Origin: an uncultured Myxococcales bacterium
Lineage (GTDB): Bacteria; Myxococcota_A; Polyangia; Polyangiales; Polyangiaceae
Assembly: GCA_937872925.1 (NCBI GenBank)
Contig: CALMUT010000036.1
Coordinates: 1-58,473 of the forward strand
DNA length: 58,473 nt
Direction of reading: 5' to 3'
Under the pieces are notes generated by a model. The model saw nothing but the letters and a program-made list of their open reading frames with translations. It was not told the origin of the DNA and did no database searches. Position numbers and translations under genes: made by a program. Positions within the stretch are counted from its first letter, which is position 1. Every line of letters starts with the position of its first letter. Shown piece after piece: positions 8,958-17,495 of the stretch.

Positions 8958-9320
8958 CGGCCCGAAGATAGCGGCGTCTTTGGCACAAAGCGAGGCGCCT
9001 GACCCGAGTCAAAGGTAGGAACTCGTTCGGCGGAAAAACCGTTTGAAGATGCGCGTGTGTGGGGAAACGCTTGCGGGAAGAAAGGGGGAAAGCGTTGGCG
9101 GGAACAAGGGGAACGTCCGCGGAAAATCGATATGTATGCGAAGTGTTTTTCCTGTCGGCGACCCTAGCCGACACCGCGTCTTGAGCGGTTTTCCGCGCCA
9201 GGAACTTGTGCGTTCGAGGCACCGGCCCGAGTACCGAGCGAGAGCGACCCCTCGACCTGTTCGAACCAAGCCGGCGCGTGGCTCTTTCGCTGCCGGCAGC
9301 GCCACGATAGGATCCCCTGC
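8958..9320. other. gene-free divergent region with G-rich segment and short inverted repeats
   Basis: 363 nt between divergent nadC and a receiver gene. Positions 9061-9112 are strikingly purine-rich, with five runs of three to five G. They also contain the inverted pair AACGCTT (9066-9072) and AAGCGTT (9090-9096). Further on is a perfect 7-bp hairpin, TGTCGGC (9153-9159), a 7-nt loop, then GCCGACA (9167-9173). Small frames exist on both strands but have no family features. It may hold both promoters, an operator or a small RNA. Confidence 0.45.
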
Positions 9321-9695
9321 GTGGGGCACAAGATCCTGTTGATCGACGACGAGGACGACATCCGTACCATTGCGGAGATGAGCCTGGGCACAGTCGGCGG
9401 CTTCGAAGTCGTGCTCGCAGAGAACGGACGGCGCGGGGTTGCGCTGGCGCTGAGTGAGAAGCCCGACGCCATCTTGCTCGACGTGATGATGCCGGGCATG
9501 GACGGGCCCACGACCCTTGCCAACATTCGATCCAAGTCTGAAGCACGAGGGATCCCAATCATCTTCATGACTGCGAAAATTCAGGCCAAGGAGCGCGAGG
9601 CCTATCTGGCCCTGGGAGCTGCCGGTGTGATCCCGAAGCCGTTCGACCCGATGACCCTGGCGACGGACATCAAGGCGATCCTAGGGTGGACGTGA
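9321..9695 (+). CDS. single-domain CheY-like response regulator
   Basis: 124-residue stand-alone receiver. The acidic pocket is ILLIDDEDD, the phospho-acceptor Asp sits in ILLDVMMPGMDG, the switch Thr in IIFMTAK, and the conserved Lys in PKPFDP. No output domain, so it passes phosphate or docks on a partner. GTG start (GTGGGGCAC) is the only reasonable one. It is followed after 31 nt by an Hpt gene, which faces a hybrid kinase; together these make a plausible local phosphorelay. Confidence 0.93.
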   Translation: MGHKILLIDDEDDIRTIAEMSLGTVGGFEVVLAENGRRGVALALSEKPDAILLDVMMPGMDGPTTLANIRSKSEARGIPIIFMTAKIQAKEREAYLALGAAGVIPKPFDPMTLATDIKAILGWT

Positions 9696-9726
9696 GCTGC
9701 GTTCTCCGACGGTGGTGCTCTCACCG

Positions 9727-10029
9727 ATGAGCGACGCGATCCGCGCTCTGATGCAAGCCTTCGGCAAGAAGTTGCCCGGGCGCCTGCTGGAGCTGGACGC
9801 CGCACTCCGCTGCGCCCGCGGAGGCGCCCCGGAGGCGTATCAGGTGGCCAAGCGGCTTGCGCACAAGCTACACGGTACGGCCGGCAGCTACGGCTACGCC
9901 CAAGTAAGCAGCGCCGCCGGCGTGCTGGAAGCCGCGTTGGAGCGTCCGGAGCCCGACTGGACGCAAATCGACGCTGCCTACGCTTCGGTCAAGAGCGCCA
10001 TTTTGGGGTGCTCGCAAACGGGGCCCTAG
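9727..10029 (+). CDS. Hpt (histidine phosphotransfer) domain protein
   Basis: About 100 residues of helices with the Hpt signature AHKLHGTAGSYG; the first His of that motif is the expected phospho-acceptor. Hpt proteins shuttle phosphate between hybrid-kinase receivers and final response regulators. ATG 9727 is chosen; GTG 9712, five codons upstream, is possible. It sits between a lone receiver and a convergent hybrid kinase that lacks its own Hpt. Its TAG stop (10027-10029) interleaves with the kinase stop within the shared tetranucleotide CTAG. Confidence 0.85.
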   Translation: MSDAIRALMQAFGKKLPGRLLELDAALRCARGGAPEAYQVAKRLAHKLHGTAGSYGYAQVSSAAGVLEAALERPEPDWTQIDAAYASVKSAILGCSQTGP

Positions 10030-12710
10030 GAATCTTCCAGTTTTAGGCAGCGATTGACGATTGCCACCAGGCGCTCTTCGGAAGTCTGAGATTTCACCAG
10101 GGCCGCCTCAACTTGAGCCGCAATCTCTGCGCTCACTTCCGACGCGCTGAACAGCACTGCGGGCACGCCAAGTTCGCCCAAGTCGGGCAGCAGATCGAGC
10201 CCGGACCCATCCGGCAGTCCGAGATCGACGAGTGCCAGATCGAATCTGCGCGTTGCGAGCAGCGTCCGCGCCTGATCCAGCGTTGCCGCAGCGACAGTAT
10301 CCACGGCATCGCTCAAAAGCGCGGCAACCACGTTGCGTAGATCGGGATCGTCTTCGACGTGTAGCACCTGGGCGCGAGCCGTTCCCGGCGGCGACGAGGC
10401 GCGCAAGGCGGCTGCCAAACGGTCCGCGTCGATGGGCTTGGTGAGCCAGTCCGCCACGCCAAGGCCTGTGCCGTGCACCCGGGCGTCCGAGGAAGAAGCG
10501 GTAATGATTGCGACGGGCATCTGGCTCGCCGGGTGCTTGGTACGCAGCTCGGCTAGCCAGCGAGCGCGTGATTCTGCGCTGCCGCTCATGTCGATCACGA
10601 CGCCGCTGATCTTACCGGTCAAGAGGGCGGCGTCGGCATCGGCGAGGCACGCGGCCGTGGTGCACGCCGCTCCGCGAGCCGCCAGCATCTTTGACAGCAC
10701 CTCGGCGACAGCGTTGTCTTCAACGACCAGAAGCACATGGCGCAGTGGGGCGTCCGCCGTCACGTGGGGAATCGCCGGGAGTCGGAACCAGAACTCAGTT
10801 CCGTCGTCTCTACTCTCGAAGTCGATGTGGCCCCCGTGGGCTTCGACGATTGCTTTGACGATGCTGAGCCCCAGGCCGGTTCCGCCTTTTCTTCGTTGGT
10901 CCGTCGAGTCTGCTTGGGCGAAGCGTCGAAAGACCTTGCCGCGAAAATCCGCCGGGATCCCAGGGCCGCGATCGCGCACCCGGGTGGTGGTCGCGCCGTC
11001 TGCGAGCGCGACGGAGACGTCTACCACGGTGCCGCGGGTCGTAAACTTCGCAGCGTTGGACAGCAGATTATCCATGACCTGGGCGATTCGATCTGGGTCG
11101 GCAATGACTTCGACGGGGTGTGGCGGGCACTGCAGCGCGAAGCTGGGTTCGTATCCTGCGGCGTAACTAACGTTGGCTTGGGTGGACTTTTGGACCACCG
11201 CGCACAGATCCACCGGGCGTCGCTGCAGTTCCAGGCGCCCCGCTTCGATGCGCTCGACGTCTAAGATGTCGTTGATCAGTCGCACTAGCCTGTCGACATT
11301 GTTCACGGCGATGCTCAGCAGACCCTGGGCTTGGTCCGACAGCTCGCCGGTCACTCCTCCCGCGAGCAGTCCGAGGCTGCCGCGAATGGAGGTCAGCGGT
11401 GTGCGTAGCTCGTGACTCACCGTCGAGATAAACTCGTCCTTGAGACGTTCGGCGGCTTTTCGCTCGCGGATGTCGAGAGCCATGAGGGACAAGTACTCCA
11501 CGCCGCCGGACTCGGCGTGATGAGCGATCAGCGTGATCAAGGCTGGGATGCTCGTTCCGGAGTGGCTGAGCAGGCCGCCCTCGCCGCGCCACAAGCCGCG
11601 GTTGACCGCTGTTGGGAGTGCCCGTTCCAAGAACGCCGACCGGAACTCCGGCGCGATGAGTTGCCGAAAGCTTTTCAGGGTGGCAGCGCTACTGGTTTCC
11701 AGCAGCGCCAGTCCGCCGCGGTTCAAGTAGGAGAGCGTGCCGTTAGCGTCGGCAAGGGCGATCAGCTCGGGAGCGGATTCCACCACGGACATCAGCCGGC
11801 GCCGCTCAGCTTCCAGACGTCGTTCTTCACTGATGTCTTTGGCCAACACCGAGGCGCCGACAACGACTCCCGCGCCGTCCCGCACCGGGGAAACCTGCAG
11901 CCGGACGTCCATCTCCCGACCGTCTTTGTGGCGACGCACGGTTTCCATTTCGCGGACCCGCTCGCCCCTGCAGATGGTGGCCAGAATATCGGCAACTTCC
12001 CCGTGCCGGCTCGGCGGCACGAGGGTTGTGATCGGCCTGCCAATCACTGCGTCGGCCCGGTAGCCGTAGAGCGCCTCCGCCGCTTGATTGAAGCTCGTGA
12101 TGCGTCCTTCCAGGTCCTTGGACAGGATCGCGAGCTCTGAGGACTCGACGATCGCTGCGAGTGTGCTTTGGTCCCGGGCGGCCTGAAACAGCTCCTTTTG
12201 GGATTGGTCGAGGGCATCGTGGCTGCGTTTGAGTTGGAAGCGGGAGAGCACCAGATCCGCCACGTCTGCCAACAGCCCGAGTTGCTCGGCGCTCAACTGC
12301 CGCGGCTGGTCATCGATCACACACAGCGTTCCCACAGCGTGACCCTCCTCCGTGATCAGGGGGTGCCCCGCGTAAAAACGCAGGTGCGGCGGTCCGGTCA
12401 CCAGCGGGTTGTCGGAAAACCGTGGGTCCGCGTGGGAGTCTTCGACCACGAGCGGAGCTCGGTCGAAGACCGCATGCCCACAAAACGATATATCGCGCGG
12501 AGTCTCCCGGGCGTCGAGACCGTGATGAGACTTAAACCATTGACGGTTCGCGTCCACCAGCGAGATCAGTGCGATGGGTGTGCCCGCGATATGTGCAGCT
12601 AGCCGCGTCAGCGCGTCGTAGGCTGCTTCCTCGGCGGTATCTAGGATCTCGAGTTCGTGCAGCGCCTGCAGCCGCTGCGCTTCGTCCAAGGGTGTCGGCG
12701 CCTTCTTCAA
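10026..12710 (-). CDS. hybrid sensor histidine kinase GAF-PAS-PAS-HisKA-HATPase-REC-REC
   Basis: Soluble hybrid kinase of about 894 residues. Order: GAF (about 15-165), PAS (about 185-300), PAS (about 305-425), HisKA with VSHELRTPLTSIRG, HATPase_c with NLLSNAAKFT, RDRGPGIP and GGTGLGLSI, then two receivers. The first receiver has a divergent acceptor region (VVIDMSGSAE) and the second a canonical one (LALVDLGLPDGSG). No membrane helices. The start is TTG 12710: GGGGAGAG lies just upstream and it avoids overlap with the CPBP gene. A longer frame from 12815 would run into that gene. The missing Hpt is supplied by the convergent neighbour. Confidence 0.92.
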   Translation of the reverse strand: MKKAPTPLDEAQRLQALHELEILDTAEEAAYDALTRLAAHIAGTPIALISLVDANRQWFKSHHGLDARETPRDISFCGHAVFDRAPLVVEDSHADPRFSDNPLVTGPPHLRFYAGHPLITEEGHAVGTLCVIDDQPRQLSAEQLGLLADVADLVLSRFQLKRSHDALDQSQKELFQAARDQSTLAAIVESSELAILSKDLEGRITSFNQAAEALYGYRADAVIGRPITTLVPPSRHGEVADILATICRGERVREMETVRRHKDGREMDVRLQVSPVRDGAGVVVGASVLAKDISEERRLEAERRRLMSVVESAPELIALADANGTLSYLNRGGLALLETSSAATLKSFRQLIAPEFRSAFLERALPTAVNRGLWRGEGGLLSHSGTSIPALITLIAHHAESGGVEYLSLMALDIRERKAAERLKDEFISTVSHELRTPLTSIRGSLGLLAGGVTGELSDQAQGLLSIAVNNVDRLVRLINDILDVERIEAGRLELQRRPVDLCAVVQKSTQANVSYAAGYEPSFALQCPPHPVEVIADPDRIAQVMDNLLSNAAKFTTRGTVVDVSVALADGATTTRVRDRGPGIPADFRGKVFRRFAQADSTDQRRKGGTGLGLSIVKAIVEAHGGHIDFESRDDGTEFWFRLPAIPHVTADAPLRHVLLVVEDNAVAEVLSKMLAARGAACTTAACLADADAALLTGKISGVVIDMSGSAESRARWLAELRTKHPASQMPVAIITASSSDARVHGTGLGVADWLTKPIDADRLAAALRASSPPGTARAQVLHVEDDPDLRNVVAALLSDAVDTVAAATLDQARTLLATRRFDLALVDLGLPDGSGLDLLPDLGELGVPAVLFSASEVSAEIAAQVEAALVKSQTSEERLVAIVNRCLKLEDS

Positions 12711-12738
12711 TCTCTCCCCTCGTCTGTTCGGACCCGCC

Positions 12739-13482
12739 TTAGTTCGCGAAGCCGTAGCTGCGTGCCAAGAACGTAGCAAAGATGTTGCACAGCGCGTGAA
12801 ACACAATGCCTGCACCTACGCCGCCGGTGCGAGCGCGTAGGTATCCGAAGACCAAGGCAGGAAAGAACACCGCGAGGCGATTCGGATTCACGTCCGTCGC
12901 AAGGTGTCCAAGGGCAAACAGCGCACTGCTGATCAGGACGCCCCAACCGAGTTGCGCGCCCAAGAAACGCACTTTCGGGCTTCGGGCTTTGTCCAAAGCG
13001 GATTGCAGGTAGCCGCGGTAGAAGGCCTCTTCGGGCAGGGCGATGACAAGCAGTTGTCCCAGGGCCTCGTCCCAAAGATTCGGCGGGAATGTCGCCGAGA
13101 ATCCGTGATTCGGTTTCCACCAGCTCAACCAGCCGAACCAAAACGCCGGAAAAATGAGCAGAGCCAAGCCAAAAGCCCACAACGTGGGCTGCAGCGTGTG
13201 ACTCAGGAGGCGCCTCGGAACGAGGGCCCGGGACTCCAACAGTCCGCCGAGGGACAGTCCGTACTGGGCTGGATCCGATTCGCGCCGAAGGGCCAGCCAG
13301 TAGGTCGCTGCCAGAAACCCCAGCCCCACCCCCGTTGCCGCGAAATTGTCGGGTAAAAAGTAGGACAATGCCGTCACCAATGCTGTGGTGGCCACCGCGG
13401 CGAATAGCGGGCCACGAAAGCCCCCCGCGCCTACTCCTTGGGCCTGCGCGGCAGAGGGATCCGCCTGGTTGGGTTCAATCAC
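12739..13482 (-). CDS. CPBP family intramembrane glutamic endopeptidase
   Basis: Polytopic membrane protein of 247 residues with about six to seven hydrophobic segments. The three CPBP/Abi motifs are present: EEAFYRGYL (glutamate pair plus Arg), FALGH, and HALCN near the C-terminus. The family includes Rce1 prenyl-protein proteases and the myxosortases that process C-terminal sorting tails; which of these applies cannot be told here. It lies 28 nt upstream of the hybrid kinase on the same strand, so the two may be co-transcribed. It is divergent from the HEAT-repeat gene across 188 nt. Confidence 0.88.
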   Translation of the reverse strand: MIEPNQADPSAAQAQGVGAGGFRGPLFAAVATTALVTALSYFLPDNFAATGVGLGFLAATYWLALRRESDPAQYGLSLGGLLESRALVPRRLLSHTLQPTLWAFGLALLIFPAFWFGWLSWWKPNHGFSATFPPNLWDEALGQLLVIALPEEAFYRGYLQSALDKARSPKVRFLGAQLGWGVLISSALFALGHLATDVNPNRLAVFFPALVFGYLRARTGGVGAGIVFHALCNIFATFLARSYGFAN

Positions 13483-13670
13483 GAGCGCTCCGAGCGGATT
13501 CTACAGAGAAACGGCTGTTTTCTCCCGGTCGGACTCCCCGAATCGACCATCCTGGGATAAGGTCCGGCGGCTCGCTCGGGGGTCCGGGTGAGCGCGCACG
13601 TACGCGCGCCAGGCGGCTCGGCTCCAGTTGTCGCGTCTCCACCGACCCCAAGAGTACGGCTGGAGGAACC

Positions 13671-16181
13671 ATGGTCGACGCACAACTCGACGTCGGGGAC
13701 GGAAATTTCAAAAAGGGCCGCTTCAATCCCTTCGTCATTCTCATCGGCTTCGTCGCCGTTGTGGGGCTGGGGATCTTTCTGTTCATCGGGCTCAAGCAAG
13801 ACGCCGAGAAGCTTACGGTAGAGCAGGGCGAAGAGCAGAAGAAAGCGATCCAGATCCTTCCCAAGGAGGAGCAGCTCCCCAAGTGGCGCGAGTGGGCGAA
13901 GTCCGATCGCAGCATGGAGCTCCAAGCAGAAGCGCTGAAGCAGCTCGCGTGGGCCAAGGATCCCGAGGGCGTGGGCGCGGCCATCGCGGCGCTCAAGAGC
14001 GAAGCGGAACCCATTCAGGCCATGGCGGGAACGGCGCTAGCGGAATATGGCCTCCCGCTGGGGGAACCGGCCAAAGGCCCCCTACTGCAGGCGTTGAAGA
14101 CGGCCGGTCCGGGCGCGAAACCACAGATCGCCTGGGCGCTCGTTGTGCTCGGAGAGTCGTCGGCCTTCGACGACATCATGCCGCTGTACAAGGCCGGTCA
14201 CCTGTCTAAGGTGCAACGGTTGGGCGGCGGCGTCGCTTTCGACCCGGAGCAGATCGTCAAGCTGGTCTCATTGGACAAGCTGGCGAGCTACGCAGGCGAC
14301 GAAAGCCCAGCTGTGCGCCAAATGGTGGCCACGGTGCTTTCGCGCAACGCCGAGCCCAAGTGGACGGATGTGCTCATCAAGTTGGTGCAAGACCCGGACG
14401 GCGAAATCGCACGGCAAGCCGCTCCCGGGCTGGGCAAGATCGGCGACGAGCGCGCCCGCGAGCCCCTGCTGAAAGCCCTGAAGACCGGCGACAAAGAAAG
14501 CCGGACCAAGTACCTGGAGGCGCTTCGAGACGGCATCGGCACCCAAGGGCTGGTGCTGGCTCTCGACAGCCTGAACGACGATCCCGAGCGTGCGTGGTTC
14601 CAGACGAAGCAAGTCTTCGACCTGATCCGCCAGCTCGCGGACCCCCGCGGCGGCGATCATCTGATCAAATACATCGAGACCAAGCCGCATATTCACTGGC
14701 AGACCGAGGCCGCCACGGCAATGGCAGAGGTCGGAGACGTCCGCGCCGTGCCGACCCTCGCCAAGCGGCTGCGCATGGATCCCACCAAGATCTACAGCGA
14801 CCAGTACGACCACGAACAGATGCTCAAGCGCGACGACAATGAGCGCGTCGTTGCGGCGCGCATGATCGCTGACTTGGCAGTGCTTCATCCGGACAAGCGC
14901 GAGCAAATCCGCGCGGACGCAGAAGACGGCGTGATCTTCTGGATCCACGAACTGCCTTCGCCGCATGCCAACGGTCTGCGCGCGTTGGCGGCCATGGAAA
15001 GCACCAAGGATCTGGCGGCGCTGCGCAAGTGGGCCGACCCGAACGTGCCGCTGCCCAAAGAAGGCCAACAGCCGCCATTCCCCGAAGAGTGGGTGATCGC
15101 CCAGAGCGCGCTCCGCTACGTGGGGTGGCTGAAAGACGAGCAGTCATGGCCGGTGCTGGAGAAGGCCCTCAAGCGCCGCCCCGCTGACCGCGATGTGACC
15201 ATGGACGGCCTGATGCAGGGCGGCGTGGCGATCTTGGGCATGTCCCTACGCGCCATGGGCGTGGGCGCTGCTCACGGTTTCTCTGAATGGGGCGACCATC
15301 GCGCCTTCAAGCAACTGCTGGAGTACGCTGAGGAACCGAAGGAAAACGAGCAGAGTCGTATTGAGGCGTGTGCCGCCATGGCATGGGTCGCCAAGAAGGA
15401 AGACATGCTCGAGGTCGCTAAGAAGATCCAAGAGTACGACAAGCCGGACAAGGCGGACTCCTTCCGGCGCAGCTGCTTCTTGGAGACGCTGATCACGCGG
15501 CCCATCGAAGGGACTGGTTCGGCACTTGTGGGTTTGCTCAAGCCGGACGCCGCGCTTCAAACTCGGCATCAAGTAGCGCGCGCGATTGGCAAGGCCGGCC
15601 TGGACGGCGAGACGGAAGCCAAGCTCTTCGAGCTGATGAAAGAAGACGCGCTCATGAATGACGCCGCGCTGGCGCTCATTCTTGGTGGGTCTCCGGATAC
15701 AGCCGCGCGAACAGTGGCCCTGTACGCCGACAAGCAGAAGACGGCCATCGAAGAACTGGCCGACCTCTGGTACAGAAGCTTCGGCTACTGGTCCAACGAA
15801 GACCTCGAGAAGGGGCGTATCTTCAAGTACGTCGACAACGCCGTGGCGATCTCTCGCGTGGAACTCAAGCAGTCCGCTCAAGAGTGGGCGCGCGTCATGC
15901 TGATGAAGCAGTTGGACAACCTGCAGTTCGACAACGGACCGCATTCCTTCACGCGCGTGGTGTTGCGGGGACGCCTGCGTCAGATGGCAGCCGACGAAAG
16001 CAAGCCGGAGCTGATGGAAGGTGCCATCCGGGCGCTCTTGTTCATGAAAGAACAGGGCGTGCTGCTCTCCCTACGTGACGGGAAAGGCAAGAGTGGCGAG
16101 CTCGCACGCAAGGCCTACTTCGAGCTGATGAATCCCAAAGTCGTCACCGGCGTGAAGCTCCCCGAGGACGATAAGAAGTGA
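13671..16181 (+). CDS. membrane-anchored HEAT-repeat protein
   Basis: 836 residues. A single hydrophobic anchor (about 22-42, FVILIGFVAVVGLGIFLFIG) follows a short cytoplasmic N-terminus. The rest is a periplasmic alpha-solenoid with many HEAT/PBS-like repeats such as GEIARQAAPGLGKIGDERAREPLLKAL. No catalytic motif; such proteins are scaffolds or adaptors. ATG 13671 is preferred over upstream frame because TGGAGGA stands about 4 nt before it and the anchor begins soon after. The next gene overlaps its stop by 4 nt, so the two are translationally coupled and probably work together. Confidence 0.85.
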   Translation: MVDAQLDVGDGNFKKGRFNPFVILIGFVAVVGLGIFLFIGLKQDAEKLTVEQGEEQKKAIQILPKEEQLPKWREWAKSDRSMELQAEALKQLAWAKDPEGVGAAIAALKSEAEPIQAMAGTALAEYGLPLGEPAKGPLLQALKTAGPGAKPQIAWALVVLGESSAFDDIMPLYKAGHLSKVQRLGGGVAFDPEQIVKLVSLDKLASYAGDESPAVRQMVATVLSRNAEPKWTDVLIKLVQDPDGEIARQAAPGLGKIGDERAREPLLKALKTGDKESRTKYLEALRDGIGTQGLVLALDSLNDDPERAWFQTKQVFDLIRQLADPRGGDHLIKYIETKPHIHWQTEAATAMAEVGDVRAVPTLAKRLRMDPTKIYSDQYDHEQMLKRDDNERVVAARMIADLAVLHPDKREQIRADAEDGVIFWIHELPSPHANGLRALAAMESTKDLAALRKWADPNVPLPKEGQQPPFPEEWVIAQSALRYVGWLKDEQSWPVLEKALKRRPADRDVTMDGLMQGGVAILGMSLRAMGVGAAHGFSEWGDHRAFKQLLEYAEEPKENEQSRIEACAAMAWVAKKEDMLEVAKKIQEYDKPDKADSFRRSCFLETLITRPIEGTGSALVGLLKPDAALQTRHQVARAIGKAGLDGETEAKLFELMKEDALMNDAALALILGGSPDTAARTVALYADKQKTAIEELADLWYRSFGYWSNEDLEKGRIFKYVDNAVAISRVELKQSAQEWARVMLMKQLDNLQFDNGPHSFTRVVLRGRLRQMAADESKPELMEGAIRALLFMKEQGVLLSLRDGKGKSGELARKAYFELMNPKVVTGVKLPEDDKK

Positions 16182-16762
16182 GGCGCTGCCGGGCCTGGGT
16201 CTCGGCGCTGTCTCTGGTGTGCGTGTTCTGCGCGCCGGTCAAGCCCGCAAAGGAGGCTGCCGGTCCGCGGCTGCTGAATATCGAAGCGAAACCAGGCGCG
16301 GTGATCGACCGTGCCTGTGTGGCTAGCGGTCCGGAGCTTTGCTTCAACGCCCGCGACGACAACTGCAACGGCATCCTGGACGAAGGTTGCGGGGTCAACA
16401 CGGGTCTCGTCCAGTTTGCCGTGGCCTGGGCCGAAGCTGGCGCCGATGTGGATCTGCGTGTGACAGATCCAAACGGTGAGCTCGTCGAGGCGGGTAGGGC
16501 CACCCAGAGCGGCCTGGTCAAGGACCGTGACTGCCCGGGAAAGCTCAACGCTTGCCGCGGTCAGAACATGGAAAACGTCTATTTGGAGGACGGCGACCCC
16601 GTGCGTGGCAAGTACCGGCTACGTGTTCGGTTGGAGCAGCTTGGCGCTGAAAACCCGCCTATTCTCGTCACGCTCGGCGCTCGCGTGGGGCCAAAGACCT
16701 ACGCGCTCGAAATGTCGTTGTCGCGCGCCGGAGACGAACACGAAGTTGTGTTTGAACTCTGA
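16178..16762 (+). CDS. secreted protein with MopE-like metal-binding motif and DUF2135-like domain
   Basis: 194 residues with an N-terminal signal sequence; a Cys lies near its end but no good lipobox is seen. The segment CFNARDDNCNGILDEGC matches the short Asp/Cys motif repeated in MopE-type, myxobacterial surface proteins (putative Ca or Cu binding). Residues 80-190 contain GADVDLRVTDPNGE and GKYRLRVR, resembling the YfaP/DUF2135 beta domain. GTG start within GTGA, overlapping the HEAT gene stop, so probably a functional partner. Exact function unknown. Confidence 0.75.
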   Translation: MRRCRAWVSALSLVCVFCAPVKPAKEAAGPRLLNIEAKPGAVIDRACVASGPELCFNARDDNCNGILDEGCGVNTGLVQFAVAWAEAGADVDLRVTDPNGELVEAGRATQSGLVKDRDCPGKLNACRGQNMENVYLEDGDPVRGKYRLRVRLEQLGAENPPILVTLGARVGPKTYALEMSLSRAGDEHEVVFEL

Positions 16763-16815
16763 AACGGTAGCAGCTGCGGCTTTTCAGCGCGCCTGAGTAC
16801 CGCTATGCTCAGCTG

Positions 16816-17367
16816 TTGGCCGCAAAACGGAAGCAATTGGCGCGCGTCACCGGGGCACTGGATTTGCCCAGGGGACCCGATGTGCGCCACCGCATTCGAG
16901 TTGATAAGCACTGGTTCGATGAACCAGCCACGATAGAGCTTGAGCTGCCCCGCAACCTCGCGTGCGCGGCATGTGAGGGCGGTGGTTGCGACAATTGCGA
17001 GCGCTCGGGAGCGATTTCAATCCGCGGTCGTAAGGAACCGGCGGAGCTCCTGCGCATCACTTTGCCCCGACGCGACGTTGACTTGGAAACGACCGGATCT
17101 GGGCGCAGCGTCGTCGTGCGGATCCCAGGTCGCGGGGGAATTGCGGATAAAGACGATCTGCCTCGGGGCATGCTCCTGCTGCAGCTCGTGCCCGCGGACG
17201 AGCCCGACGCAGGCGTTTGCCGGGTGGAGCCCGTGCTGGCGCCGGATGTCGCTGCGCCATCGGAGCCGCCGCCGCAGGCACGCCCCAATTGGTCGCTGTA
17301 CCTGGCCGTCGCGGTCATCCTCTGGATATTGCTCCTGATTTGGCTGCGATTGAGCGGCCGCGGTTAG
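16816..17367 (+). CDS. tail-anchored protein with DnaJ-like zinc-finger and C-terminal domain remnant
   Basis: About 183 residues, no J domain. One four-Cys centre (CAACEGGGCDNC) resembles half of the DnaJ zinc finger. It is followed by a stretch like the DnaJ substrate-binding domain (RITLPRRDVDLETTGSG, then IPGRGGIADKDDLPRGMLLLQL). A Pro-rich linker leads to one C-terminal transmembrane helix (about 157-178) and a short basic end. A TTG at 16816 is the apparent start; GTG 16880 is a possible alternative. It might present unfolded chains at the membrane, but the role is inferred. The Fe-S oxidoreductase follows after 128 nt. Confidence 0.65.
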   Translation: MAAKRKQLARVTGALDLPRGPDVRHRIRVDKHWFDEPATIELELPRNLACAACEGGGCDNCERSGAISIRGRKEPAELLRITLPRRDVDLETTGSGRSVVVRIPGRGGIADKDDLPRGMLLLQLVPADEPDAGVCRVEPVLAPDVAAPSEPPPQARPNWSLYLAVAVILWILLLIWLRLSGRG

Positions 17368-17495
17368 AACTTCGCCCAATGCGCAAGCCGGTTGACGCGG
17401 AGCGGCATGGGCCTCTACACAGAGAGCAGCACTCGGCGCCGTAAGGCGTACAGCGCCCGCCGCAGCGGGCTGGGACCTCACCGAAAGGGAAAACC

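Noticed and set aside
9250..9290. tRNA-like GTTCGAACC near the receiver gene
   Set aside because: Flanking bases do not form a T-arm or acceptor stem; no cloverleaf can be drawn.
8290..9558. 422-residue minus-strand frame covering part of nadC and a receiver gene
   Set aside because: Out of frame with nadC and antisense to the receiver; low-complexity Arg/Ala composition.
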